A stretch of 46,923 bases of DNA. It comes from Bacillota bacterium. Lineage in GTDB: Bacteria; Bacillota; UBA5301; JAMCQP01. Positions 7,506 to 16,284 of this stretch are shown here, piece after piece. The stretch covers positions 1 through 46,923 of the forward strand of contig JAMCQP010000112.1 in NCBI GenBank assembly GCA_023381695.1. The letters run 5' to 3'. Within the stretch, counting starts at the first letter, position 1, and every line of letters starts with the position of its first letter. A model generated the notes under the pieces. It made no database searches, was not told the origin of the DNA, and saw nothing but the letters and a program-made list of their open reading frames with translations. Position numbers and translations under genes: made by a program.

Positions 7506-7708
7506 CTCCTTACCCCTTCCCTTCCTCCGTACCTTATCTCTACGCCTCATCACAGCTTCGCTCCGAAATCACCCACCATGCCAATTTTACCCCATGAGGA
7601 ACGCCTTTTCAATTGCGCAAAAAAATCTCTTGACTTCGGGTATATTCTAAGGTATAGCTTGGTATATAGAGGAAAAGTATGCCAAACAGGCATGATCAGG
7701 AGGCTGCC

Positions 7709-8065
7709 ATGGAGATCAGGTCACTTGGGCGTTCAGGTCTAAAAGTAACGAATCTCTGCCTGGGAACCATGACCTTTGGGAATCAGGCGGACAAGCGGAC
7801 TGCCTTTGCCATCATGGATAAAGCATTTGAGGCCGTGGAGAAGTACCGGCTCTGGTGCTCCGAACACGGGTATGACATGACGACCACCGCGGTACGCTGG
7901 GTCATCCAACAACCAGGAATTACTTCCGCCCTTATCGGCGCCAGCCGTCCGGAACAGCTGAACGCCAGCCTGGCCGCGGCGGAGCAGCCCTTGCTCGGCG
8001 AAGAAGACCTGCAGTGGCTGGATCAGCTCTGGTTCTCCTTGCCGCGGCGCCGAGAAGATCGTTGA
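7709..8065 (+). pseudogene. Aldo/keto reductase with a large in-frame internal deletion
   Basis: The first ~32 residues ('MEIRSLGRSGLKVTNLCLGT', then 'MTFGNQAD') are the start of an aldo/keto reductase barrel, and the last ~75 ('CSEHGYDMTTTAVRWV', 'SALIGASRPEQLNASL') are its end. The middle ~200 residues, including the catalytic Asp/Tyr/Lys/His, are absent; the joint falls near 'DKAFEAVEKYRLW'. A normal family member has about 320 residues, this one 118. Start ATG 7709 follows CAGGAGG. The frame is intact across the joint, so a protein could be made but would lack the active site. Confidence 0.85.
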
Positions 8066-8305
8066 CGGGAAGACCGTTGAGTTGTACCCCCAGGACAATG
8101 CACCTTGGAGGAATGAACCAGTGGCGCATGGCCAAAATAGCAAAATCGCTTCTGATCGGCTTAGAAAAGGAGACGGCCATGCGCTTTAAAGCTGGAACCG
8201 AAATCAGTCACATACTAAGGTGAGACTGGCAGGTTGCCGGCTGTTTGCATTTGGCCTGTTGGGTTCCTGCGGAACCCGCATCTTTGCTTGATGTGCCAAT
8301 ATGGG

Positions 8306-8330
8306 AGCGGTGACTGGGTCACCGCTTTTG
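8306..8330 (+). terminator. Terminator-like hairpin in the ABC-F leader
   Basis: A perfect nine-base stem AGCGGTGAC/GTCACCGCT with a three-base loop TGG is followed by TTTTG and more T-rich sequence (CATATTT). It resembles a Rho-independent terminator placed about 85 bases before the ABC-F start codon, where it could act as a conditional attenuator. Confidence 0.6.
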
Positions 8331-8353
8331 CATATTTGCGTCCGGATTCGCGC

Positions 8354-8446
8354 ATGCAGATGTTGGTTGCTTTCGGTCTCACCCCCTACATTGATTTTGA
8401 GGGGGTCTTTTCATGCTCAGACCGTTGGTTCAAGTCGATAAGCTGA
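8354..8446 (+). CDS. Possible leader peptide overlapping the ABC-F start
   Basis: An ATG at 8354 opens a 30-codon frame beginning 'MQMLVAFGLTPYIDFEGVF' that runs through the last hairpin and ends 34 bases inside the ABC-F gene, in a different frame. Translation of it would open the hairpin that hides the ABC-F ribosome site, so it could be a regulatory leader peptide. It has no clear ribosome binding site of its own, which makes the call weak. Confidence 0.25.
   Translation: MQMLVAFGLTPYIDFEGVFSCSDRWFKSIS
8381..8406 (+). promoter_or_regulatory. Hairpin sequestering the ABC-F ribosome binding site
   Basis: ACCCCCT (8381-8387) pairs with AGGGGGT (8400-8406) across a 12-base loop, followed by CTTTTC. 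The paired right arm is itself the ribosome site (GAGGGGG, seven bases before ATG 8413). The hairpin thus would block translation, and with the following T-tract may also weakly terminate transcription. Confidence 0.55.
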
Positions 8447-10170
8447 CAAAATCCTACGGCTTCCATGACATCTTAAAAGACATCAGCTTCCTGATCCGTG
8501 AAGGGGAGAAAGTCGCCCTTATTGGCCCTAACGGGGTTGGTAAGTCCACTGTTTTAAAGATCCTTGCCGGCGTGGAGGTCCCTACCTCGGGAACGATTAC
8601 CTGGTTCCAAGACCGGTTGCTAATAGCGTACGTGCCGCAGGACCCTGACTTTGCCTCCGAGAATACCCCATGGAACGTGTTACTCGCGGAGGAAGCCCGG
8701 TTGGGTTCGGCCGCCCGGGCCAGCGCCGCGGAGGCGCTCAGCCGGTTCCGGTTTACCAGGGCCGAATCACAGCTGCGTATTTCGGCATTGAGCGGCGGCC
8801 AAAAGACCAGGCTGGCACTGGCCAGGACCTGGTTGTCCCGTCCAGAACTGATGCTGCTGGACGAACCGACCAACCATCTGGACCAGGACGGCCTGCATTG
8901 GTTGAAGGACTTCGTCAGGGGGTACCCCGGGACTGTTCTGGTCGTGTCTCATGATCGCTACTTCCTGGACAGCGTTGTTTCACGAGTGATTGAGCTTTCA
9001 CCAACCCAGGCCGTTGAATATGAGGGCACGTACACTGACTACCGAGAGGCCAAACAGGCTGCCTATGTTCAGCAGCTGGCCCAGTATGAAAGCGAGCAAA
9101 AGCGCATCCATAAGCTCGAGGAAGCGATTGACCGCCAACTGCAGTGGTTTGAGAAGAGCCACCGGGACGCGGGCAAGGACTCCGATATCCGCATAGGCGT
9201 CAAGGAGTTTTATCGAGGGCGGGCCAAGCGCATCGCCAGACGGGCCAAATCAAACCTCAAGCGGCTGGAAGGAATGAAGGAGTCCAGTGTCGAGAAACCC
9301 AAAGAAGAGGCTGGAATCACTCTCCGGGGGTTCAACGAGGGGGCCAGCGGGCAAAGGATACTTCTGGCGGAGGAACTGACCCAATCCTTTGACAAGCTGC
9401 TGTTCAGGTCTGCAAATTTCAGTGTCTTCCGCGGAGAGAAGGTGGGGATCGTTGGGGCCAACGGATGCGGGAAGACGACCCTGCTAAATCTGGTTCTCAG
9501 CCGGTTGACGCCGACGGAAGGCAGTCTGTGGGTGACCCCCGGAGCCAGAATCGGTTATCTGGATCAGGAACTGGAGAGCCTTGACCCAGGCGTTACGGTG
9601 CTGGAAGAGGTCATGAAGGTGGCTGAATGGCACGCGGCCGAGGCCGTCACCAGGGCCAGGACAATGCTTGGATGCTTTCTCTTCTCGGCGGAGGATATCG
9701 GCAAACGCATTTGCGTGCTCAGTACCGGGGAACGTAAGCGCGTGGCGCTGGTGAAGCTGCTGCTGTCCAGCTTCAACCTGCTTCTTCTCGACGAGCCGAC
9801 AGACCACTTCGACCTTCCGGCCAGGGAAAAACTGGAGGAGGCTCTGCAAGCATACACCGGAACACTACTTTTGGTGTCCCACGACCGGTATCTCCTGCGG
9901 AGAGTGTGTACCAAGCTCCTGGCCATCGAGGGGCAGCGCATCGCAACCTATGCAGATTATGACGAATACGAGCGCAGGCGCCAGAGAAAAACGCAAAGCC
10001 AACAGGACGCCCTATCAGAGGGCAGCCGCCCTTCCAAAGATGAGCGGTTGCTGCTTGAGATCCGGATGGCCTGGCTTCAATCCGAACTAAGCCACATGTC
10101 TAGAGAAGATCCCCGTCACCAGGCGTTGGAGCAGGAGTTTTTCGCCATTGTTCGGAGGTGTCGCTCTTAG
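8413..10170 (+). CDS. ABC-F family ribosome protection protein (antibiotic-resistance type)
   Basis: A 585-residue soluble protein with two ABC ATPase domains and no membrane segments. Domain 1 has Walker A 'GPNGVGKST' (~residue 38), signature 'LSGGQKTRLALART' and Walker B 'LMLLDEPTNHLD'. Domain 2 has 'GANGCGKTT', 'LSTGERKRVALVKLL' and 'LLLLDEPTDHFD', where DHFD departs from the usual NHLD. The charged inter-domain linker (~215-305) is the part that reaches into the ribosome in this family. Such proteins displace drugs from the peptidyl-transferase centre or act as translation factors. The length and the attenuator-like leader favour the drug-resistance (Vga/Lsa/VmlR-like) group; the exact subfamily and drug class cannot be read by eye. 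Confidence 0.88.
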   Translation: MLRPLVQVDKLTKSYGFHDILKDISFLIREGEKVALIGPNGVGKSTVLKILAGVEVPTSGTITWFQDRLLIAYVPQDPDFASENTPWNVLLAEEARLGSAARASAAEALSRFRFTRAESQLRISALSGGQKTRLALARTWLSRPELMLLDEPTNHLDQDGLHWLKDFVRGYPGTVLVVSHDRYFLDSVVSRVIELSPTQAVEYEGTYTDYREAKQAAYVQQLAQYESEQKRIHKLEEAIDRQLQWFEKSHRDAGKDSDIRIGVKEFYRGRAKRIARRAKSNLKRLEGMKESSVEKPKEEAGITLRGFNEGASGQRILLAEELTQSFDKLLFRSANFSVFRGEKVGIVGANGCGKTTLLNLVLSRLTPTEGSLWVTPGARIGYLDQELESLDPGVTVLEEVMKVAEWHAAEAVTRARTMLGCFLFSAEDIGKRICVLSTGERKRVALVKLLLSSFNLLLLDEPTDHFDLPAREKLEEALQAYTGTLLLVSHDRYLLRRVCTKLLAIEGQRIATYADYDEYERRRQRKTQSQQDALSEGSRPSKDERLLLEIRMAWLQSELSHMSREDPRHQALEQEFFAIVRRCRS

Positions 10171-10240
10171 GCAGATCATCTGCAAATAGGCGCTTTGGCA
10201 ATTTGTCTGAATACAGCAAGAATCGACAAATAATCCCTCG

Positions 10241-10438
10241 GACCCCCAATGCTTTCTTGAGGTCATCGAGTGATTTCCATCCCTCCCCTGTTTTAATAGC
10301 ATCCTCCGCCTCGGAGAGCTTGACCAGCAGCTTGATTACAGCCTGCTGTTTTTCGTACTCCTGCATATCCAAGAAGACATAGCGGCCTCTGCCGTTTTTC
10401 GTCAAAAATACAGGCTCCCCACCCTGCGCCAGAGCAAG
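10241..10438 (-). pseudogene. Phd/YefM-type antitoxin remnant
   Basis: Reading left, the frame spells 'LALAQGGEPVFLTKNGRGR', then 'YVFLDMQEYEKQQAVIKLL' and 'WKSLDDLKKALGV'. This is the middle and C-terminal part of a prevent-host-death/YefM antitoxin, which binds its own promoter and neutralises a RelE/Doc-type toxin. The N-terminal DNA-binding segment is missing: upstream of 10438 the frame shifts to unrelated sequence. Downstream the frame lacks the expected stop after 'ALGV' and runs into the ABC-F 3' end. No toxin gene is adjacent. Confidence 0.65.
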
Positions 10439-10582
10439 TCCACCAGGCGGGAAGCTTCCCCACGGGTCTCGACTTCGTGACGAACTGGAACTGGAGAAAT
10501 GGCTATAGCCAGGCTTTGGAACGCCCGATGCAAGAGGTGGAGCATTTCATGACAGCTGGGAAAAACTGGAGGAGGATCTGCC

Positions 10583-11542
10583 ATGTGGATCTACCATTTT
10601 ATAATCGCCCTCTCCCTCGGCATTCTAACGATTTCCGGAACCATCTTAGTCTTTAATTCTACTGCACTTTCACAGGACGCACTTTCAGAGAATGCCATAT
10701 TGAGCGCAATCCGAAAAAGTAAAGTATCCGATAGCTTAGCGGACGATTTGGCAGGGCTGATTCGGAATTCGATTCTTATGAAAACTGCAGTTTGCCCGGA
10801 AGATACGATTCCAGTCGGCTCATCAAAAATCGGCGGGTTACCCGACTTGCCTTCAGGTTGGGACTGGCCGGCCTGGAATGGGCAGCCTCTATCGTTCATC
10901 TGCCAGATCAATTTTGAAGAACTTGCTCCCTACGACACCGAGAAAGTGTTACCCACCCATGGCATCTTGTACTTTTTCTACGACGCAAAACAATCGGTAT
11001 GGGGTTTCGATCCCCAGGATCGAGGCGGCTGGAGGGTTCTCTTCACGGAGAACAAGACAGGTCTTGAACGAACATCTTTACCATCCACCCTGCCTGAAGA
11101 AGGGCAGTTCTACCCTTGTAAGGTGGACTTTTCCTCGCAACTGACACTCCCCCCGCCGGAGTCCGAGTTATTCTCGGAACCTCTATCCAAAAGGGACTGG
11201 GAAGCCTACTACGACCTGCTTGAGAGTCTCGGCTTACTTTCAGAATCATCGGGGGTACACCGAGTTCTTGGCCATCCCGATCAGATGCAAGGCGACATGC
11301 TGTTGGAGTGTCAACTTGCTTTTCATGGTCTATATGTGGGAGACTCCTCGGGCTACAACGACCCAAGAGCTCAACAACTCCGGAGCGGGGCAAAGGATTG
11401 GCGGCTTCTCGTTCAAATAGACTCGGACGACCAGAGCGGGATGATGTGGGGTGACGTAGGCAGGTTATACTTTTGGATTCGGGAAGAGGATCTTAGGAAC
11501 CGTCAGTTCGACAACGTTTGGTTGATACTCCAATGCAGTTAG
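10583..11542 (+). CDS. DUF1963 (YwqG-like) protein with N-terminal membrane anchor
   Basis: A 319-residue protein. Residues 1-28 are a hydrophobic signal or anchor segment; the rest resembles DUF1963/YwqG proteins, with the hallmark 'SKIGGLPDLPSGWDWP' followed by 'PLSFICQINFEELAP', 'GILYFFYD', a late 'LGHPDQMQGDM' and the terminal 'YFWIREEDLRNRQFDNVWL'. These proteins are widespread and often sit near toxin-immunity genes, but their biochemical role is not established. Start ATG 10583 follows GGAGGAGG. Its stop overlaps the stop of a convergent dehydrogenase fragment. The N-terminal anchor is unusual, as most relatives are cytoplasmic. Confidence 0.82.
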   Translation: MWIYHFIIALSLGILTISGTILVFNSTALSQDALSENAILSAIRKSKVSDSLADDLAGLIRNSILMKTAVCPEDTIPVGSSKIGGLPDLPSGWDWPAWNGQPLSFICQINFEELAPYDTEKVLPTHGILYFFYDAKQSVWGFDPQDRGGWRVLFTENKTGLERTSLPSTLPEEGQFYPCKVDFSSQLTLPPPESELFSEPLSKRDWEAYYDLLESLGLLSESSGVHRVLGHPDQMQGDMLLECQLAFHGLYVGDSSGYNDPRAQQLRSGAKDWRLLVQIDSDDQSGMMWGDVGRLYFWIREEDLRNRQFDNVWLILQCS

Positions 11543-11655
11543 GCCGGAATGCCAACCACTATTGCGCCGTTTTCAGCCAGATGAGTGCATATGGACTTCC
11601 CTATTCCCGATGCACCGCCTGTTACTATAGCGACTTTATCTGCAAACTGTTTCAT
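11539..11655 (-). pseudogene. Short-chain dehydrogenase N-terminal fragment (38 codons)
   Basis: ATG 11655, preceded by GAGAGGGG, starts a short frame beginning 'MKQFADKVAIVTGGASGIGK'. 'TGGASGIG' is the nucleotide-binding glycine motif of short-chain dehydrogenases/reductases. The frame ends at TAA 11539-11541 right after the second beta strand ('AIVVGIPA'), where about 210 further residues would be expected. The cut coincides with the end of the convergent DUF1963 gene, so that gene's arrival probably truncated this one. It keeps a good ribosome site and could still be translated into a useless peptide. Confidence 0.75.
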
Positions 11656-11693
11656 TTTACCCCTCTCTTTTCCGCGCGAAACCTATGCTATGG

Positions 11694-12458
11694 CTACGTA
11701 CCCATGCCATTGTCCAGCTTGGGTATCAGCATATGTAAAAGCCGCATGACTTCCTTTTGTGATTCAATAACCCGCTCTGCAATAAAATGCTCAAAGGGCT
11801 TGTCATGCTTATGGGCTTTCTCTAAAAGCTCAATGTATTCATGCCTGAGCACCGGCGGAATAACAGCCAGCAGGTACCCGTCCTGTATCAGGGCGGTGTT
11901 CATAATGAGCCTGGCGATCCTGCCATTCCCGTCTTTAAACGGATGGATAAAGACAAATCTCTTGTGGAGCTGTGCCGCAAACTCTACTGGATGAAGCCTG
12001 TCTCTTTCCGATACGATCCATTGAAACAATTCATCCATCTCTGTCTTTATGCGTTTTGGTTCTGTCACCGGGTACTTGGAACCGCTTATAAACGCTTCCG
12101 TGTCACGGTATCTTCCGGCATATTCCCTTTCAATGCTCTCATAAAACATTTGATGCATTGTAAGGACATCGCTCTCCGTGATGGTTCTATTTTTAAGCAG
12201 TGTGAACATGAAATCATAGGCTTTTGCGTGACCAATTGCCTCAAATGTATAGCGCAAGGGTTTGCCCCCCACGGTTAACCCATCCTCAAGCAGCACTTTG
12301 GTTTCACTTTCCGTAAGGGTATTCCCTTCAAGGGCATTGGAGGACCAGGTGAGGCCAATGCGGTAGTAATCTTTGAGGCGAGTCAGCATCTCACCCTCAA
12401 AGGGCCTACGCTCATCTATGGCAGCCTTATACAAGTCGAGTAACTTATATATGCCCAT
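11694..12458 (-). CDS. Fic-domain protein with N-terminal autoinhibitory motif
   Basis: A 254-residue Fic protein, complete. The catalytic motif 'HPFKDGNGRIAR' lies near residue 171, and the autoinhibition motif (S/T)xxxE(G/N) is 'SNALEGN' near residue 40, so it belongs to the self-inhibited class II proteins that AMPylate targets when de-repressed. The N-terminal 'LLDLYKAAIDERRPF...LKDYYRIGLTWSSNALEGN' pattern is common in short bacterial Fic proteins. Start ATG 12458 follows GGGAGGTGAAG. No antitoxin gene is next to it, as expected when inhibition is built in. A 57-base relic of a sister copy exists at 6780-6836. Confidence 0.88.
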   Translation of the reverse strand: MGIYKLLDLYKAAIDERRPFEGEMLTRLKDYYRIGLTWSSNALEGNTLTESETKVLLEDGLTVGGKPLRYTFEAIGHAKAYDFMFTLLKNRTITESDVLTMHQMFYESIEREYAGRYRDTEAFISGSKYPVTEPKRIKTEMDELFQWIVSERDRLHPVEFAAQLHKRFVFIHPFKDGNGRIARLIMNTALIQDGYLLAVIPPVLRHEYIELLEKAHKHDKPFEHFIAERVIESQKEVMRLLHMLIPKLDNGMGT

Positions 12459-12550
12459 ATCTTCACCTCCCGGCCTTGGTTCAATAACTATCAGGGGTTA
12501 ATTCCAGGTAAATGTAAACCCTGCTGTATTCAGACAAACCGCCAAAGCAC

Positions 12551-12847
12551 CTAAGCTGCAGGTTTTACTGTAACTTTGTAACCAAGCTTCATCGTCAGCA
12601 CTTCCAAATACGGGAATTCGACATACGCCAAGCTCCGCATTTCGGCAAAGATAACTGTAGGATTACGCGTCACCACACCGGGGTTTGTTTCGCCGTGCAG
12701 TTTCGTCCCAATCCAAGCGAACGGTGTTCTACCTATATCAATTAACCAATCGGTGAGTTTTCCATTCTTAGCACAACCAACAATAAGTACTTTACCGTTC
12801 GGTGCGAGCAGTTTCCTTGCCTTGCGCAACGCAGTTTCCGCGTCCAT
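12551..12847 (-). pseudogene. SAM-dependent methyltransferase, C-terminal fragment
   Basis: A 98-codon frame starting 'MDAETALRKARKLLAPNGKV', followed by 'LIVGCAKNGKLTDWLIDIG'. The 'A-x-x-LLAPNGKVLI' strand-helix is the usual part after the SAM-binding core in class I methyltransferases; the glycine-rich SAM loop that should precede it is absent. Upstream lies only non-coding sequence and then the end of another fragment. I infer a beheaded methyltransferase. It might be translated from ATG 12847, but no good ribosome site is visible. Confidence 0.55.
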
Positions 12848-12884
12848 GAGGACTAATCTTTAGCTATTGACAACATCTTCCCCA

Positions 12885-14164
<1,280 letters not shown>

Positions 14165-14381
14165 GGAGCACCCCTCTTCTTCAATTTTCGATCAACTGAC
14201 AGTCTATCGTCCCTCAAGTAGTACTATTCTATTTCTATCATCGAAAATATCCAGTATTTCTGTTGAAGGCCTGGATATCTAACTGGTGTAATGGCAGCCG
14301 TCCGCGCCAATGGACCGCGTGTTGGTTCACGCTGCGCGGCCGGTGCTGATTCTTGCTTTACCTCGGGCGTGTGGAGGCATA

Positions 14382-14912
14382 TTATATTGCCCGAAGGTAA
14401 TCAGAAAATGAAGCCGCAGGCAGTAATCTGCGCTTAGAAATCATATCGATCCATATTCGGTTCCCCGTATTTTCGTCTATTAAACCAGTATTCAATGCAG
14501 ACACCAAAATGTCGCCAGTAGTTATGTGTTTCAAGCGATACTTCTCTATATATTTTCTAACATCTTTTAGATTATTACTGGCGATAATACCTCCGTAAAC
14601 TTTTGCCAAAGCCAACGCCGCTGCTTCTCCTTTACCGATGACCTTTTCCCCCTTGGGAGGAGTGATCGCCATCGCATGGTATAATCTATATGCTTCAGTA
14701 TTGATTAAAATCTGTTGGGTGCTAATATCTCCATTGGACCTTAAAACGGCGATTTTACCCTTAATATGAGGAATGCTTGGATTTGATAATTCATCATAAA
14801 CCTCCTGCGGCAACACGATTCTGCCTGGATATAACCTCAATAGTATATTTTCCTGTTTAACCCACAAAAAAGAGGAGATACAGTCCGTATCAAAGAACAA
14901 TTGCTCAGTCAT
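14382..14912 (-). CDS. PIN-domain nuclease, last gene of an Xre/ImmA/PIN operon
   Basis: A 176-residue PIN-fold protein, normally a metal-dependent RNase. The first acidic residue is in 'LFFDTDCISSFL', the second in 'PQEVYDELS', further ones in 'GKGEAAALALA' and 'ASNNLKDVRKYI'; the last replaces the common T-N-D-R-D pattern. Start ATG 14912 lies six bases after GGAGAAG and eight bases inside the ImmA-like gene, so translation is coupled. In the family such PIN proteins serve as toxins. Here the usual small antitoxin is replaced by an Xre regulator and an ImmA/IrrE protease, which suggests a proteolysis-controlled toxin. Function is inferred from context. Confidence 0.82.
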   Translation of the reverse strand: MTEQLFFDTDCISSFLWVKQENILLRLYPGRIVLPQEVYDELSNPSIPHIKGKIAVLRSNGDISTQQILINTEAYRLYHAMAITPPKGEKVIGKGEAAALALAKVYGGIIASNNLKDVRKYIEKYRLKHITTGDILVSALNTGLIDENTGNRIWIDMISKRRLLPAASFSDYLRAI

Positions 14913-15663
14913 AATGCTCTTCTCCATCGTGGTTCAAACCATAGACAATGTCGCCTCTGAAAGCATCCAATAAGAGTTCTTCGTATTTCCCGTTGGAAAT
15001 CAGTTCTCTCTCCCGCAATTCTTCCGCCAGTCCAATATACCGTCCCAATGTGTAATATTGCTTCTCTTGGGGCGTCGGCAAATATAAGTTAACGTCAAAA
15101 CCAAGCTTTTTTGCGGTTGAAATGATTCCCGTCTTCATGGTCTCAGCCTTATCAAAAGATAAGTATCCGTCGTTCTTCAAGCGCCATAGGGTTGCTTGCC
15201 TGCTCAGCCCATAATGTTGTTCGATTTTTATAACATCGTTCACATCCAGACGGTTCTTCTCCTTTTTGAGCCTGGTACTGATAAAATCCTTCAAGGATTC
15301 GTAAGGCGCCAAAAAGTATGAGGCGAACATATCCGCCTCTTTTTCCTGAGGGTCTTTATTTTGATCAATATCTTTACCGCAGACGATGCTTTTGAAGTTT
15401 TCATGCAGGAACAGATGGCATACTTCATGAGCCGCCGTAAATCGTTGACGGCCGTAAGTCAGCGTTGAGTTAATCGCAATTAGTTTTACCTTTCCATCCC
15501 GGATGCTCATTCCGCTGATTCGTTCACTCATCGGATAAAACACAACGGTTATATCCTCGCTATTATTGAGCACGGAAAAAACATCAATCGGAGAATAGGC
15601 ATCTTCGCCAAAGTATTTACGGAGGGTGATTGCTTCCGAATTAATCTCGATCTTCTCTCTCAC
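14905..15663 (-). CDS. ImmA/IrrE-type metallopeptidase (COG2856-like)
   Basis: A 252-residue protein with the zinc-protease motif HExxH in 'FTAAHEVCHLFLHENF' (near residue 80) and the following acidic segment 'PQEKEADMFASYFLAP', which supplies the third metal ligand (E-x-x-A-D-x-F-A) of ImmA/IrrE peptidases. The C-terminal half ('HYGLSRQATLWRLKNDGYLS') is the helical part typical of the family. ImmA of Bacillus cleaves an Xre-type repressor; IrrE cleaves DdrO. GTG 15663 overlaps the Xre stop as GTGA, with GGAGGAAG upstream, and its own end overlaps the PIN gene. The natural substrate is most likely the Xre protein encoded just before it. Confidence 0.9.
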   Translation of the reverse strand: MREKIEINSEAITLRKYFGEDAYSPIDVFSVLNNSEDITVVFYPMSERISGMSIRDGKVKLIAINSTLTYGRQRFTAAHEVCHLFLHENFKSIVCGKDIDQNKDPQEKEADMFASYFLAPYESLKDFISTRLKKEKNRLDVNDVIKIEQHYGLSRQATLWRLKNDGYLSFDKAETMKTGIISTAKKLGFDVNLYLPTPQEKQYYTLGRYIGLAEELRERELISNGKYEELLLDAFRGDIVYGLNHDGEEHYD

Positions 15664-16004
15664 GGTTTGACTTCCTCCAATAGGCCCTCCATATGGCGTA
15701 GGTTTAAAGCCAGTTTATTAATTGCCGCAATGGTTTCCAGGTCATCAGCGGCAATACCGCTGGCACGAAGCGCAACAGGCATCGGGGAGTATTGAACTTC
15801 TGGATTCATGAAGTAATCGATGGGACACCCGAAAAGGCTACCCGCCTTCTCAAGGATATCGACGCTGAATTGGCGCTCACCTTTTTCACATTTGGATATA
15901 TAGCTCTGGTCCACTTTTAGATATCCGGCGATTTGTCCTTGCGTAAGTCCGCTTTGCTCTCTTAACTCTTTAAATCGCTTCCCAACGTGTTCCAACTCGG
16001 GCAT
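15660..16004 (-). CDS. Xre-family helix-turn-helix regulator
   Basis: A 114-residue protein with a lambda-Cro/Xre DNA-binding domain at residues ~9-65 ('LREQSGLTQGQIAGYLKVDQ', 'SYISKCEKGERQFSVDILEK') and a short C-terminal extension that could contact the ImmA-like protein. Start ATG 16004 follows AGGAGGG by seven bases; the longer frame to 16040 would overlap the promoter. First gene of a tightly overlapping three-gene operon. It probably represses the operon by binding TGTCATAA repeats around the promoter, and is a likely substrate of the co-encoded protease. Confidence 0.9.
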   Translation of the reverse strand: MPELEHVGKRFKELREQSGLTQGQIAGYLKVDQSYISKCEKGERQFSVDILEKAGSLFGCPIDYFMNPEVQYSPMPVALRASGIAADDLETIAAINKLALNLRHMEGLLEEVKP

Positions 16005-16027
16005 CGTAATCCCTCCTCTTACTGAAT

Positions 16028-16056
16028 AGTATATGCCCATTTTGTCATAAAATCAA
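16028..16056 (-). promoter_or_regulatory. Promoter of the Xre/ImmA/PIN operon
   Basis: Reading left, TTGATT (16051-16056), a 17-base spacer and TATACT (16028-16033) form a good sigma-A promoter. Transcription should begin near 16021, giving a leader of about 17 bases before the ATG at 16004. Confidence 0.65.
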
Positions 16057-16082
16057 CTGTCATATTTAATATACTTATGACA
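16043..16082. promoter_or_regulatory. Three TGTCATA half-sites, probable Xre operator
   Basis: TGTCATAA occurs at 16043-16050 inside the promoter spacer, TGTCATA at 16058-16064 just upstream of the -35 box, and the inverted copy TTATGACA at 16075-16082. The outer two form an inverted repeat. Repeated half-sites overlapping the promoter are what an autorepressing Xre protein would need. Confidence 0.55.
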
Positions 16083-16130
16083 GAAGGCTGGCGAACAGCA
16101 CCCAGCTACTCGCCATAGTTGAATCCGAAG

Positions 16131-16177
16131 TCAGATAATAACGGGTGTTGATAATCATAACACCCGTTATTATCTGA
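16131..16177. repeat. Perfect 19-bp inverted repeat (long hairpin)
   Basis: TCAGATAATAACGGGTGTT (16131-16149) and its exact complement (16159-16177) flank a nine-base loop. The stem is too long and the following sequence too poor in T for an ordinary terminator. It lies in a gene-free stretch and could be an end of a miniature mobile element, a bidirectional terminator of unusual form, or a folded RNA. Confidence 0.6.
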
Positions 16178-16284
16178 TCCATGGTTCCCTCTCCTTCAAT
16201 CCTGTCCTGACGACAAATGGGTTGTGCAGCAACGCGGGGTCTGGTAATATAGATTAGGGGTAGCTGCTCTGTTAGGGGTTTTGT

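Larger units (their letters stand above)
8066..8412 (+). promoter_or_regulatory. Long leader of the ABC-F gene with several hairpins
   Basis: This 347-base stretch has no recognised gene. From 8066 to about 8190 one frame reads 'DGKTVELYPQDNAPWRNEPV' and stops at 'GHAL', which may be the tail of a lost gene. From 8261 three stem-loops follow: GGGTTCC/GGAACCC (8261-8277), AGCGGTGAC/GTCACCGCT (8306-8326) and ACCCCCT/AGGGGGT (8381-8406). Resistance-type ABC-F genes in Firmicutes are frequently induced by ribosome-targeting drugs through leader attenuation; this arrangement fits that model. No convincing promoter was identified. Confidence 0.5.

Noticed and set aside
14165-14381. tRNA-like words (GGTGTAATGGCAGCC near 14285)
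   Set aside because: No T-arm, anticodon arm or acceptor stem pairs with it; nothing else recognised in this stretch.
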